Source of the DNA: Streptomyces sp. CC208A
Lineage (GTDB): Bacteria > Actinomycetota > Actinomycetes > Streptomycetales > Streptomycetaceae
Length of the DNA: 64,000 bases
Assembly (NCBI RefSeq): GCF_030010625.1
Contig: NZ_JASCXN010000008.1
Location: 124,001-188,000 of the forward strand
Direction of reading: 5' to 3'
Below are positions 1 to 7,949 of the stretch, piece by piece. Both the position numbers and the translations under genes were made by a program. The stretch's first letter is position 1. Every line of letters begins with the position of its first letter. The notes beneath the pieces were generated by a model. It did not search any database, was not told the origin of the DNA, and saw nothing but the letters and a program-made list of their open reading frames with translations.

Positions 1-80
1 GGGGAGCCCGCTGAGGGGTGCGGAGGAGAGGACATGAGAAAGGCGGGACACCTCCCGCCACTCTCAAGGTATAGCGCACG

Positions 81-103
81 GGGGGCCTTGCGGCAAGGCC
101 CCC
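81..103. promoter_or_regulatory. Inverted repeat resembling the rifamycin-associated element (RAE)
   Basis: A perfect inverted repeat with 11-bp arms (GGGGGCCTTGC and its complement) separated by one G lies 60 bp upstream of the helR start. From memory, the rifamycin-associated element found upstream of rph and helR genes in actinomycetes is a short GGGGC-TTGC-GGCAAG-type repeat, and this sequence has the same core. A possible -10 hexamer (TATAGC) lies just upstream at about 70-75. The RAE assignment is by recollection of the consensus and by the downstream gene; the symmetry itself is seen directly. Confidence 0.7.
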
Positions 104-162
104 TCGATGCCGCACAATCGCAGGCCGACCGCCCCGACCTGCCGAAATGAGAGTTCACCGAC

Positions 163-2331
163 GTGCGTACGCCTCTGCGCAGCAACGGCCCCTTCGAACT
201 TCCCGACCGCCTCGCCGCCAAGGCCGACCCCGCGCTGATCGCCGACGACGAGAAGCACTTCGCCGCCCTCGCGGAGAGCCTCGACCGGACCGTCGCCGAC
301 CTCTCCGGTCGGCTCGACACCGTCCGCCGCGCCCCCGGCGGCGCCGGACGCGAAGCCCTGGAGCGCGACCTGGAGGTCCACCGCCTCTCGGCCCGCCTGC
401 GCGCCCTGCGCCGCTTCGGCCTCGACCTCTGCCTCGGCAGGATCGTCGCCGCCGACGGCACCGAACCCGTCTACATCGGCCGGCTCGGCCTCACCGACGA
501 CACCGGCCGCCGCCTGCTCGTCGACTGGCGTTCCCCTGCCGCCGAACCCTTCTTCGCCGCCACCCACGCCCACCCGATGGGCCTCGCCAGCCGCCGCCGC
601 TACCGCTGGACCGGAGGCCGTATCACCGACTACTGGGACGAGGTCTTCACCGAGGGCGGCCTGGACGCGCACGCGGCCCTCGACGACCAGTCCGCCTTCA
701 TCGCCAGCCTCGGCACCCACCGCTCCGAGCGGATGCGGGACGTCCTCACCACCATCCAGGCCGACCAGGACGCCATCGTCCGCGCCGGCTCCCGGGGCGC
801 GCTCGTCGTCGACGGCGGCCCCGGCACCGGCAAGACCGTCGTCGCCCTCCACCGCACCGCCTACCTCCTCCACGCCGACCCCCGCCTCGGGCACCGGCGC
901 GGCGGCGTCCTCTTCGTCGGCCCCCACCAGCCCTATCTGAACTACGTCGCCGACGTCCTGCCCAGCCTCGGCGAGGAGGGCGTCCGCACCTGCACCGTCC
1001 GCGACCTCGTCCCCGAGAGCGCCGTCGCCCGTCCCGAGACCGACCCCGAGGTCGCCCGGCTCAAGGCCTCCGCCGAGCTCGTCCGGGGCATCGACAAGGC
1101 CGTCCGCTTCTACGAGGAGCCGCCGGCCGATACCACCCGCGTCACCACCGACTGGTGCGACGTCCGCCTCACCGCCGAGGACTGGGCCGAGGCCTTCGAC
1201 GCCCCCGGTCCCGGCACCCCGCACAACGAGGCCCGCGAGGTCATCTGGGACGAACTCGTCGAGATCCTCAAGGAGAAGGCGGGACACGACGTCCCCGACG
1301 CGCTCTTCGAGCGGGCCCTGCGCCACGACGCCGACCTCGTCTCCACCCTCGACCGCCACTGGCCCACCCTGCACGCCACCGACCTCGTCGGCGACCTGTG
1401 GACCGTCCCCGCCTACCTGCGGCTCGCCGCCCCCTGGCTCGACCGCGACGAGGTCCGTACCCTCCAGCGCGCCGACGCCCAGGCCTGGACCGACTCCGAC
1501 CTGCCGTTCCTCGACGCCGCCCGGCACCGCCTCGGCGACCCCGAGGCCGGCCTCCGCAAGCGCCGCAAGGACGCCGCCCTGGCCGCCGAACGCGAACGCA
1601 TGGCCGGCGTCATCGAGAACATCGTCCGCGCCGACGCCGACGGGGAGGGCGCCGTCACCATGCTCCTCGGCCAGGACCTCCAGGACACCCTCGTCGACGA
1701 GGACGGCCTGCCCGCCGCCGGCACCGACCCGCTCGCCGGACCCTTCGCCCACGTCGTCGTCGACGAGGCCCAGGAACTCACCGACGCCGCATGGCAGATG
1801 CTGCTCGCCCGCTGCCCCTCGCGCAGCTTCACCATCGTCGGGGACCGCGCCCAGGCCCGCCACGGCTTCACCGAGAGCTGGCGCGAGCGCCTGGAGCGCG
1901 TCGGCCTCGACCGTATCGAGACCGCCTCCCTGAGCATCAACTACCGCACCCCGGAAGAGGTCATGACCGAGGCCGAGCCGGTCATCCGCGCCGCCCTCCC
2001 CGACGCCAACGTCCCCACCTCGGTCCGCGCCTCCGGCATCCCCGTCCACCACGGCACCACCGCGGAACTGGACACGATCCTCGACACCTGGCTCGCCGAG
2101 CACGCCGACGGCGTCGCCTGCGTCATCACCGCCCCGGGCGCGCCCTCCCCGGACCTCGGCGGCCGGCCCAGGGTCCGGGCGCTCACCCCCGGACTCTCCA
2201 AGGGCCTGGAGTTCGACCTCGTCGTCCTCCTCGACCCGCAGGAGTACGGCGAGGGCATCGAGGGAGCCGTCGACCGCTACGTGGCGATGACCCGCGCCAC
2301 CCAGCGCCTCGCCGTCCTCACCACCGCCTGA
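163..2331 (+). CDS. helR: RNA polymerase-recycling motor ATPase HelR (HelD-like, rifamycin tolerance)
   Basis: The 722-residue protein belongs to the HelD/UvrD-like superfamily 1 group that binds RNA polymerase rather than DNA and uses ATP to free it. HelR members displace rifamycins from the polymerase. A helical N-terminal arm precedes the ATPase core. Walker A (GGPGTGKT) is at residues 218-225, and Walker B followed by Gln (VVDEAQE) is near residue 533. The C-terminal motor motifs include NYRTPEEV and AMTRATQRL near the end. GTG at 163 follows a weak GAGAG ribosome binding site at 149-153. The gene stands alone, 16 bp from a convergent gene, and the RAE-like repeat upstream suggests rifamycin-responsive induction. 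Short HelD proteins without the arm are the alternative, but length and upstream element favour HelR. Confidence 0.88.
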   Translation: MRTPLRSNGPFELPDRLAAKADPALIADDEKHFAALAESLDRTVADLSGRLDTVRRAPGGAGREALERDLEVHRLSARLRALRRFGLDLCLGRIVAADGTEPVYIGRLGLTDDTGRRLLVDWRSPAAEPFFAATHAHPMGLASRRRYRWTGGRITDYWDEVFTEGGLDAHAALDDQSAFIASLGTHRSERMRDVLTTIQADQDAIVRAGSRGALVVDGGPGTGKTVVALHRTAYLLHADPRLGHRRGGVLFVGPHQPYLNYVADVLPSLGEEGVRTCTVRDLVPESAVARPETDPEVARLKASAELVRGIDKAVRFYEEPPADTTRVTTDWCDVRLTAEDWAEAFDAPGPGTPHNEAREVIWDELVEILKEKAGHDVPDALFERALRHDADLVSTLDRHWPTLHATDLVGDLWTVPAYLRLAAPWLDRDEVRTLQRADAQAWTDSDLPFLDAARHRLGDPEAGLRKRRKDAALAAERERMAGVIENIVRADADGEGAVTMLLGQDLQDTLVDEDGLPAAGTDPLAGPFAHVVVDEAQELTDAAWQMLLARCPSRSFTIVGDRAQARHGFTESWRERLERVGLDRIETASLSINYRTPEEVMTEAEPVIRAALPDANVPTSVRASGIPVHHGTTAELDTILDTWLAEHADGVACVITAPGAPSPDLGGRPRVRALTPGLSKGLEFDLVVLLDPQEYGEGIEGAVDRYVAMTRATQRLAVLTTA

Positions 2332-2347
2332 GCGGCGGCCCGGTCGC

Positions 2348-3748
2348 TCAGGACGCCAGCCCGCCCCGCGCGATGACCCCCGCGTACCAGCGGGCGCTGT
2401 CCTTGAGCGTCCGGCGCTGGCTCGCGAAGTCCACGTGCACGATCCCGAACCGCTTGCTGTACCCGAACGCCCACTCGAAGTTGTCCAGGAGCGACCACAG
2501 GAAGTAGCCCCGCACGTCCGCGCCGTCCTCGATCGCCCGGCGCACCGCCGCCAGATGCCCGTGCAGGTACGCGACCCGCTCCGGGTCGTGCACCTGCCCG
2601 GACGGGTCCGCGTAGTCGTCGTACGCGGCCCCGTTCTCGGTGATCACCAGCGGGGTGCCCGGAAGTTCGTCGCGCAGCCGCGTCAGCAGCTCGTACAGCC
2701 CGTCCGCGTCCACCGGCCAGTCCATCGCCGTCCGGGGCCCCGGCGCCGGCTCGAACCGCACGTGCCGCTCCGCGCCCGCCCACGGCGACGGCGACTCCGA
2801 GGAGCCCGCGGCGACCACCGTGGGGGAGTAGTAGTTCAGGCCCAGCGAGTCGATCGGCGCCGCGACCGCCGCCAGGTCCCCGTCCCGTACGAACCCCCAG
2901 TCCGTCACCCCGGCGGTGTCCGCCACCAGGTCCTCCGGCAGCCGGCCCCGGAAGACCGGGTCCAGGAAGATCCGGTTCGCGACCGCGTCGATCCGGCGCG
3001 CCGCGTCCCGGTCCTCCGCCGACTCCGTCAGCGCCCGCACCACGTGCAGGTTGAGCGTCAGCGACACCTCGGACCCGGCGGGCAGCGCCGCCCGCAGCGC
3101 CCCCACCGCGAGGCCGTGCGCCAGGTTGAGGTGGTGCGCCGCCCGCAGCGCGTCCGCGTCGCCGGTCCGCCCCGGGGCGTGCACCCCGTTCCCGTACCCG
3201 AGGAAGGCGGAGCACCACGGCTCGTTCAGCGTCGTCCAGGTCGCCACCCGGTCGCCGAGCGCCCCGGCGACGATCCCCGCGTACTCGGCGAAGCGGGCGG
3301 CGGTCTCCCGGCGCGGCCAGCCGCCCGCGTCCTCAAGCTCCTGCGGCAGGTCCCAGTGGTACAGGGTCGCCACCGGCCGGACGCCGGCCTCCCGCAGCTC
3401 GTCGCAGAGCCGCCGGTAGAAGTCCAGCCCCTTCTGAAGAGCGGGCCCCCGGCCGGTCGGCTGGACGCGCGGCCACGCCACCGAGAACCGGTAGTCCGTC
3501 ACCCCCAGTTCCCGCATCAGGGCGACGTCCTCGCGCATCCGGTGGTAGTGGTCGGCGGCGATGTCACCGGTGTCGCCGTTGCGGACCTTGCCCGGAGTCC
3601 GGCTGAAGGTGTCCCAGATGGACGGCGTCCGGCCGTCCTCCGTGGCCGCGCCCTCGATCTGGTAGGCGGCGGTGGCGGTGCCCCAGCGGAAGCCCTCCGG
3701 GAAGCGGAGCGTCGCGGGGGACTCGGGGCGTGCGTCGACAGCGGTCAT
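2348..3748 (-). CDS. GH1 family beta-glucosidase (BglC-like)
   Basis: This 466-residue cytoplasmic glycoside hydrolase family 1 enzyme hydrolyses terminal beta-linked glucose from imported oligosaccharides. The acid/base Glu is E176 in LNEPW and the nucleophile is E371 in ITENG; the GH1 N-terminal signature ([18 protein letters not shown]) starts near residue 17. There is no signal peptide, in line with intracellular use. It is the last gene of a leftward operon behind a binding lipoprotein and two permeases, 54 bp after permease G, the same order as the cebEFG-bglC cellobiose operon. The GH81 endoglucanase divergent from the operon points to beta-1,3-glucan oligomers (laminaribiose and longer) as the substrate; cellobiose remains possible. 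Control is probably by the LacI protein encoded at 10757-11788. Confidence 0.9.
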   Translation of the reverse strand: MTAVDARPESPATLRFPEGFRWGTATAAYQIEGAATEDGRTPSIWDTFSRTPGKVRNGDTGDIAADHYHRMREDVALMRELGVTDYRFSVAWPRVQPTGRGPALQKGLDFYRRLCDELREAGVRPVATLYHWDLPQELEDAGGWPRRETAARFAEYAGIVAGALGDRVATWTTLNEPWCSAFLGYGNGVHAPGRTGDADALRAAHHLNLAHGLAVGALRAALPAGSEVSLTLNLHVVRALTESAEDRDAARRIDAVANRIFLDPVFRGRLPEDLVADTAGVTDWGFVRDGDLAAVAAPIDSLGLNYYSPTVVAAGSSESPSPWAGAERHVRFEPAPGPRTAMDWPVDADGLYELLTRLRDELPGTPLVITENGAAYDDYADPSGQVHDPERVAYLHGHLAAVRRAIEDGADVRGYFLWSLLDNFEWAFGYSKRFGIVHVDFASQRRTLKDSARWYAGVIARGGLAS

Positions 3749-3802
3749 GAGGAGGTGACTCCAGGAAGAGAAGAGGAAGAAGAACGGGGAGGGGGCCGGG
3801 GC

Positions 3803-4717
3803 TCAGCCCTTGACCGCGCCCTGCATGATGCCGCCGACGATCTGCCGGCCCAGCAGGCCGAAGACCAGCAGCACGGGCAGCGTGCCGAGCAGGGTGCCCG
3901 CCATGATCACCGACTGGTCGTGGACGTACCCGCCGCCGAGCTGACGGAGCGCCACCTGGACGGTCGGCTCCTGCGAGGAGAGCGCCACGATCGGCCAGAA
4001 GAAGTCGTTCCACGCGGCCATGAAGGTGAGCAGGCCGAGGACGGCCATGCCGGGGCGGGCGATCGGCACCACGATCGACCAGAAGATCCGGGCCGTGGAG
4101 GCGCCGTCCACCCGGGCCGCCTCGATCAGCTCGTCGGGCAGCGACTGCACCAGGTACTGGCGCATGAAGAACACCCCGAAGGCGGAGACCAGACCCGGCA
4201 GGATCACCGACTGGAGCTGGTTCACCCAGCCGAGTTCGGCGATGAGCATGAAGAGCGGGATGACACCGAGCTGCGGCGGGATCATCATCGTGCCCACCGT
4301 GACGGCGAGCAGCGCGCCCCGGCCCCGGAAGCGGAGCTTGGCGAAGGCGAACCCGGCGAGCGTGCAGCACAGCACCGTGCCCACGGTGATCGACCCGGAC
4401 ACGATGAGGGAGTTGAGCAGCGCCTTGCCGATGTCCGCTTCTTCGAGGACCGCCTCGAAGTTCCGGATCAGGTGCGGGCCGGGCACCAGCGACGGCGGCA
4501 CCTTGGCCAGGTCGGCGTTGGAGCGGCTGGCGGCGACGATCGTCCAGTAGAAGGGGAAGGCCGAGACGAGCACCGCCAGGATCAGCACGGCATACGCGAG
4601 CGGGCCGGCCTTCAGCGTCCGTCCGGCGCCCGAGCGGCGCCGGCGGCCGGGGCCCCGCCGGGCGGGGGAGACGGCCGGGGAGGCCGGTGCGGCGGGCGGG
4701 TCGGCGAGCGCGGTCAT
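3803..4717 (-). CDS. Carbohydrate ABC transporter permease, MalG/CebG type
   Basis: The 304-residue inner-membrane permease of the MalG family has six predicted membrane segments after a basic, Pro/Ala-rich cytoplasmic N terminus. The EAA loop (ELIEAARVDGASTARIFWSIVVPIARP) that docks the ATPase is clear. ATG at 4717 overlaps the stop of permease F as ATGA and has a strong AAGGAGG site, which rules out the longer upstream reading. No ATPase gene is present. Streptomyces operons of this type share the multitask ATPase MsiK encoded elsewhere, which is my inference here. Together with the neighbouring F permease and lipoprotein it should import beta-glucan oligosaccharides. Confidence 0.9.
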   Translation of the reverse strand: MTALADPPAAPASPAVSPARRGPGRRRRSGAGRTLKAGPLAYAVLILAVLVSAFPFYWTIVAASRSNADLAKVPPSLVPGPHLIRNFEAVLEEADIGKALLNSLIVSGSITVGTVLCCTLAGFAFAKLRFRGRGALLAVTVGTMMIPPQLGVIPLFMLIAELGWVNQLQSVILPGLVSAFGVFFMRQYLVQSLPDELIEAARVDGASTARIFWSIVVPIARPGMAVLGLLTFMAAWNDFFWPIVALSSQEPTVQVALRQLGGGYVHDQSVIMAGTLLGTLPVLLVFGLLGRQIVGGIMQGAVKG

Positions 4718-5661
4718 CGGCCGGCCTCCTTGCGGGAACGGCGGCGCGCGATCAGGGCGTTGACCCCGACCAGCACCACGATCAGCAGGAACATCACCCA
4801 GGCGATCGCGGCCGCCCGGCCCAGGTGGAAGAAGCCCCAGCCCTGCTCGTACATGTAGAGGCCGAGGGTCTGGTACTGGTGCGAGATGCCGCCCGACATG
4901 GAGCCCTCGAAGAGCAGCGGCTCGCCGAAGAGCTGGGTCGCGCCGATCGTGGAGACCACGACCGTGAACAGGATCGTGGGCCGCAGCCCCGGCAGCGTCA
5001 CGTGGAAGAACTGCCGCCACCGGGAGGCCCCGTCCATCTCGGCCGCCTCGTACAGCTCGGACGGGATGGACTGCATGCCGGCCAGGTAGATGAGCGCGTT
5101 GTACCCCGTCCACCGCCACACCACGATGGTGGAGACCGCGATCTGGGAGGCGACGGTCCCGGACTGCCAGTCGACCGGCTCGACGCCGGCGAGGCCGAGG
5201 ACGTAGTTGACGAGCCCGAAGTCACGCCCGAAGAGCTGGGCGAAGACGAGGGTCGCGGCGGCGACCGAGGTGGCGTACGGCAGCAGCATCGCCGTCCGCA
5301 GGAAGGTCCGGCCGCGCAGCCGGTGGTTGAGCAGGTGCGCCAGGGCGAGCGCCATCACCAGCTGCGGCACGGTGGACAGCACCCCGATGGCGAAGGTGTT
5401 GCGCAGCGCGGTCCAGAAGAACTCGTCCCCGAAGAGGGCGGTGTAGTTGCCGAGCCCGCGCCACTCCATGGTGCCGGGGTCCTGCAGCTCGACCCGGTGG
5501 AGCGAGACGTACGCCGTGTAGACGAGCGGGAAGAGACCGAAGGCGGCGAAGAGGGAGAAGAACGGCGCGACGTACGTGTACGGGGAGAGGACGCTCCACA
5601 CGCGCCGGACACCCGGCGGGCGCGGAGCGGAGGCGGCTTTCGCCGGTGCGGCGAGGGTCAC
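4714..5661 (-). CDS. Carbohydrate ABC transporter permease, MalF/CebF type
   Basis: The 315-residue MalF-type permease has six membrane segments and the EAA loop ELYEAAEMDGASRWRQFFHVTLPGLRP. I place the start at GTG 5661, behind GAAGGG; an in-frame ATG at 5739 would add 26 basic residues without a ribosome binding site. It is translationally coupled to permease G by a 4-bp overlap. It has no large loop between the third and fourth membrane segments, unlike the permease at 25479. The gene is separated from the upstream binding-protein gene by an unusually long repeat-rich spacer, although the two should work as one transporter. Confidence 0.9.
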   Translation of the reverse strand: MTLAAPAKAASAPRPPGVRRVWSVLSPYTYVAPFFSLFAAFGLFPLVYTAYVSLHRVELQDPGTMEWRGLGNYTALFGDEFFWTALRNTFAIGVLSTVPQLVMALALAHLLNHRLRGRTFLRTAMLLPYATSVAAATLVFAQLFGRDFGLVNYVLGLAGVEPVDWQSGTVASQIAVSTIVVWRWTGYNALIYLAGMQSIPSELYEAAEMDGASRWRQFFHVTLPGLRPTILFTVVVSTIGATQLFGEPLLFEGSMSGGISHQYQTLGLYMYEQGWGFFHLGRAAAIAWVMFLLIVVLVGVNALIARRRSRKEAGR

Positions 5662-5699
5662 GGTGCGGCCCTTCGGGAGAGGGTGACGGGAGAGGGGGC

Positions 5700-6298
5700 C
5701 CTGCCGGGCCCGGGCTGCCCGCCCCGGTAGGGCGGGCACCCTGAGCCCTGGCGCGGGCCGGACCCGGCGCCGGGCGGCCGTCCGGCGGGCGGGCGGGTGC
5801 CTGTCGGGGCCCCGCCCTGGTAGGAGGGGCGCCTTTCGGGCCTGGTGTCCGCCGGAGCGGAGACCGGGCGCTGGGCGGGTCGTCAGACGGGCGGGTGCCC
5901 GTCGCGGGCTGGTGACTTGTCGGGAGGAGTGCCGGCCGGCCCCGGGACGTCCGCCCCGGCGGGGCGTGTACGCCGCCGGGTCCTGGCACGGGCCGGACCC
6001 GGCGCCAGGCCCCGACGCCCGGCGCTGGGCTGCCCGTCCGGCGGGCCGGGTGCCCGCCGGGTCGGGGCCCTGGCGGGGAGGTGTGCCTCTCGGATCCGGC
6101 GCCTGCAGGGCCGGGTACCCAGCCCGCTGGGCGGGCCGTCCGACGGCCGGGGGCCCGCCGGGCCTGGCGCGGATACCGGGCGCCGGGCGGGGCGTCCGCC
6201 GGACACCCCGCCCGGCGCCCGTCGAGGGATGGGCGGCGGACGGCGTCCGTGGGCGTCGGGACCGGCCCGAGGGCCTGGGCCCCGGCGGCGGCCCGGCA
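5700..6298. repeat. GC-rich spacer of degenerate direct and inverted repeats inside the sugar operon
   Basis: About 600 bp without a credible gene lie between the binding-protein gene and permease F. The stretch is built from diverged copies of segments such as GGGCCGGACCCGGCGCC (near 5756 and 5990), GGCCGTCCGGCGGGC and GGGTGCCCGTCGGG. Many of these are self-complementary and would fold strongly in RNA. Readings in every frame are low-complexity Pro/Gly/Arg/Ala. No signal for a separate promoter stands out. It may act as a processing or attenuation region that keeps permease levels below binding-protein levels, or as a repeat-expansion site; neither is shown. Confidence 0.6.
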
Positions 6299-7603
6299 TC
6301 AGCCGAGGGTGTTCGCGACGCCCTTCCTCGCGTTCTCCCAGGCCTTCTCAGGGGCGAGACCCTTGCGTTCGACCTCGCTCAGCGCGTTGGTGATCTGCTG
6401 GCTGATGTTCTGGTCGTGCACGCCGAGGACCTGCACCGGTGCCGCCTTGGCCGCGTCGCCGAAGATCTTCCCGATGGGCGCGCCGTTGAAGTAGGGGTCC
6501 GTGGTGTCCGCGACCTCGGCGATGGCGCCGGTCGCGGAGGGGAAGTTGCCCTGCTTGGCGAAGATCTTGGCCTGCTGCTCCGGGGCGGTGAGCCACTTGA
6601 TCAGCTCGTACGCCTCCTTCTTGTTCTTGGCGGCGCGCGGCACCGCCAGGTAGGAGCCGCCCCAGTTGCCGGCACCGCCGGGCAGTGTCGCGATGTCCCA
6701 CTTGCCCTTGCCGGCCTCACCGGCCTGGCCCTTGATGTAGCCGAGCATCCAGGCGGGGCAGGGGAGGGTGGCGAAGGAGCCGGCGGCGAAGGCCTGGTTC
6801 CACTGCGGGGACCACTGGTCGAGCTTGGCGCTGAGGCCGGCCCCGCTCGCCTCGACGGAGGCGTCCCAGGCGGCCTTGAGAGCGGGGTTGGTCTCCCAGA
6901 TCAGCGCGCCGGAGGCGTCGTAGTAGCGCTCCTTCTCCTGCCCGATCATGATCGAGAAGAGGCTGCCGACGCTGTCCAGCCAGGCGCTCTTGCCGGGGGC
7001 CTTGGCCTTGTACTGCTTGCCGAGCTCCAGATAGCCGTCCCAGGTGGACCAGCGTTCGGCCAGTTCGGTGCGGTCGGTGGGGAGCCCGGCCTGCTCGAAC
7101 AGGTCGGTGCGGTAGCACATGGCCTCGGGGCCGACGTCGGTGCCGAGGCCGAGGACCTCGCCGCCCTTCCCGGTGGCGGCGGCCCACTTGGCGTCGGCGA
7201 ACTGGGCCTTCAGCTCCTCGGCGCCGTACTTCCGCAGGTCCTCGAAGCGGTCGGCCTGCTGCTGGGTGACGGAGGCGATCCGGCCGACCTCGATGCCCTG
7301 CACGTCGGCGAGGCCTCCCCCGCCGGCGAGCCGGGTCTGGAGCGACTTCCAGTAGTCGGCCTCGTCCTCGGTGTCGGTCTGCTTGATGGTGACGCCCGGG
7401 TGGAGCTTCTCGTACTCGGCGTAGAGGCCGGCTTCCTTGTAGCCGAAGGAGCCGAAGAGGTCGACGGTGATCGTGACCTTGCCGCCCGCCTTGCCGGAGT
7501 CGGTGCCGGAGGAACCGGATCCGCAGGCGGCGAGCAGGGAACCGACGAGCGCGACCGCTCCGAGGCGGAGGGCGGCCTGGGTGGCGGCTCTGGTGATGGG
7601 CAT
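6299..7603 (-). CDS. Sugar ABC transporter substrate-binding lipoprotein (CebE-like)
   Basis: The 434-residue extracellular binding protein is anchored by a lipobox, SLLAAC, with the lipidated Cys at about residue 27, followed by a Gly/Ser-rich linker. The fold is that of family 1 (MalE/CebE) sugar-binding proteins, and many Trp and Tyr residues suit stacking on glucose rings. ATG at 7603 is preceded by AAGGGAG. It is the first gene of the leftward operon; a -35-like TTGACG on this strand at 7761-7766 and an operator at 7711-7724 lie upstream. It is divergent from the GH81 glucanase, so it probably captures oligosaccharides released by that enzyme. Confidence 0.9.
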   Translation of the reverse strand: MPITRAATQAALRLGAVALVGSLLAACGSGSSGTDSGKAGGKVTITVDLFGSFGYKEAGLYAEYEKLHPGVTIKQTDTEDEADYWKSLQTRLAGGGGLADVQGIEVGRIASVTQQQADRFEDLRKYGAEELKAQFADAKWAAATGKGGEVLGLGTDVGPEAMCYRTDLFEQAGLPTDRTELAERWSTWDGYLELGKQYKAKAPGKSAWLDSVGSLFSIMIGQEKERYYDASGALIWETNPALKAAWDASVEASGAGLSAKLDQWSPQWNQAFAAGSFATLPCPAWMLGYIKGQAGEAGKGKWDIATLPGGAGNWGGSYLAVPRAAKNKKEAYELIKWLTAPEQQAKIFAKQGNFPSATGAIAEVADTTDPYFNGAPIGKIFGDAAKAAPVQVLGVHDQNISQQITNALSEVERKGLAPEKAWENARKGVANTLG

Positions 7604-7710
7604 GGACGGGCTCCCTTGGCGTCGGGCGGGTCGGAGGGGAACGGAGGAGAAGGGGTGGAAAGGGAAGGGGATGGGCGGCGCCGGGCGGTCCCGGGAGCCC
7701 GAGAGTGTTC

Positions 7711-7724
7711 TGAGAGCGCTCTCA
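7711..7724. promoter_or_regulatory. LacI-family operator, copy 1
   Basis: Perfect 14-bp palindrome TGAGAGCGCTCTCA, located just after the putative promoter of the leftward transport operon. It is close to the CebR box known in Streptomyces (TGGGAGCGCTCCCA), differing at two symmetric positions, which suggests a related but distinct LacI repressor. Confidence 0.85.
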
Positions 7725-7882
7725 CAAACGGTCTGGAGCGTGCCCCGACTCCCCGCCCCCCGTCAAGACTCGAAGGCGTAACAGCTCGGAATCGAAGCCC
7801 GTGTACGGCGTCGGCGGCCCAACTCCCACTCCTGCCCGTTCTCTTGACGCCCAGGTTTCGGGAGTTTTACGTTGCGCACTGC

Positions 7883-7896
7883 TGAGAGCGCTCTCA
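7883..7896. promoter_or_regulatory. LacI-family operator, copy 2
   Basis: Second perfect TGAGAGCGCTCTCA palindrome, 53 bp before the GH81 start and overlapping the expected transcription start, a standard position for repression. Confidence 0.85.
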
Positions 7897-7949
7897 GGGC
7901 ACTGTGCACGACCCCCACACCCCTCCACCGAGCCAACGAGGTGCTGTAC

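Larger units (their letters stand above)
7604..7949. promoter_or_regulatory. Divergent control region of the beta-glucan genes
   Basis: This 346-bp intergenic region separates the binding-protein operon (leftward) from the GH81 gene (rightward). For GH81, TTGACG at 7844-7849 and TACGTT at 7868-7873 are 18 bp apart, placing the transcription start at the operator copy at 7883-7896. For the leftward operon, TTGACG reads on the minus strand at 7766-7761, a weak -10 (CACGCT) is near 7742-7737, and the second operator lies just downstream. The near mirror-image layout is what repression by one LacI protein would need. Confidence 0.7.

Noticed and set aside
34..150. A 38-codon frame with a strong GGAGGAGAGG before its ATG, upstream of helR
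   Set aside because: It runs through the RAE-like repeat and the putative -10, so it would lie mostly upstream of the transcript; the peptide has no recognisable leader features. Kept as a low-probability leader peptide.
64..2103. A 679-residue reading frame antisense to helR, and similar long antisense frames throughout
   Set aside because: High GC content removes stop codons on the opposite strand; these frames are Gly/Val/Glu- or Arg/Pro-rich, lack ribosome sites and oppose recognised genes.
7872..7949. Upstream extension of the GH81 gene
   Set aside because: The extra codons overlap the LacI operator and the promoter; GTG 7950 has a ribosome site and starts a proper signal peptide.
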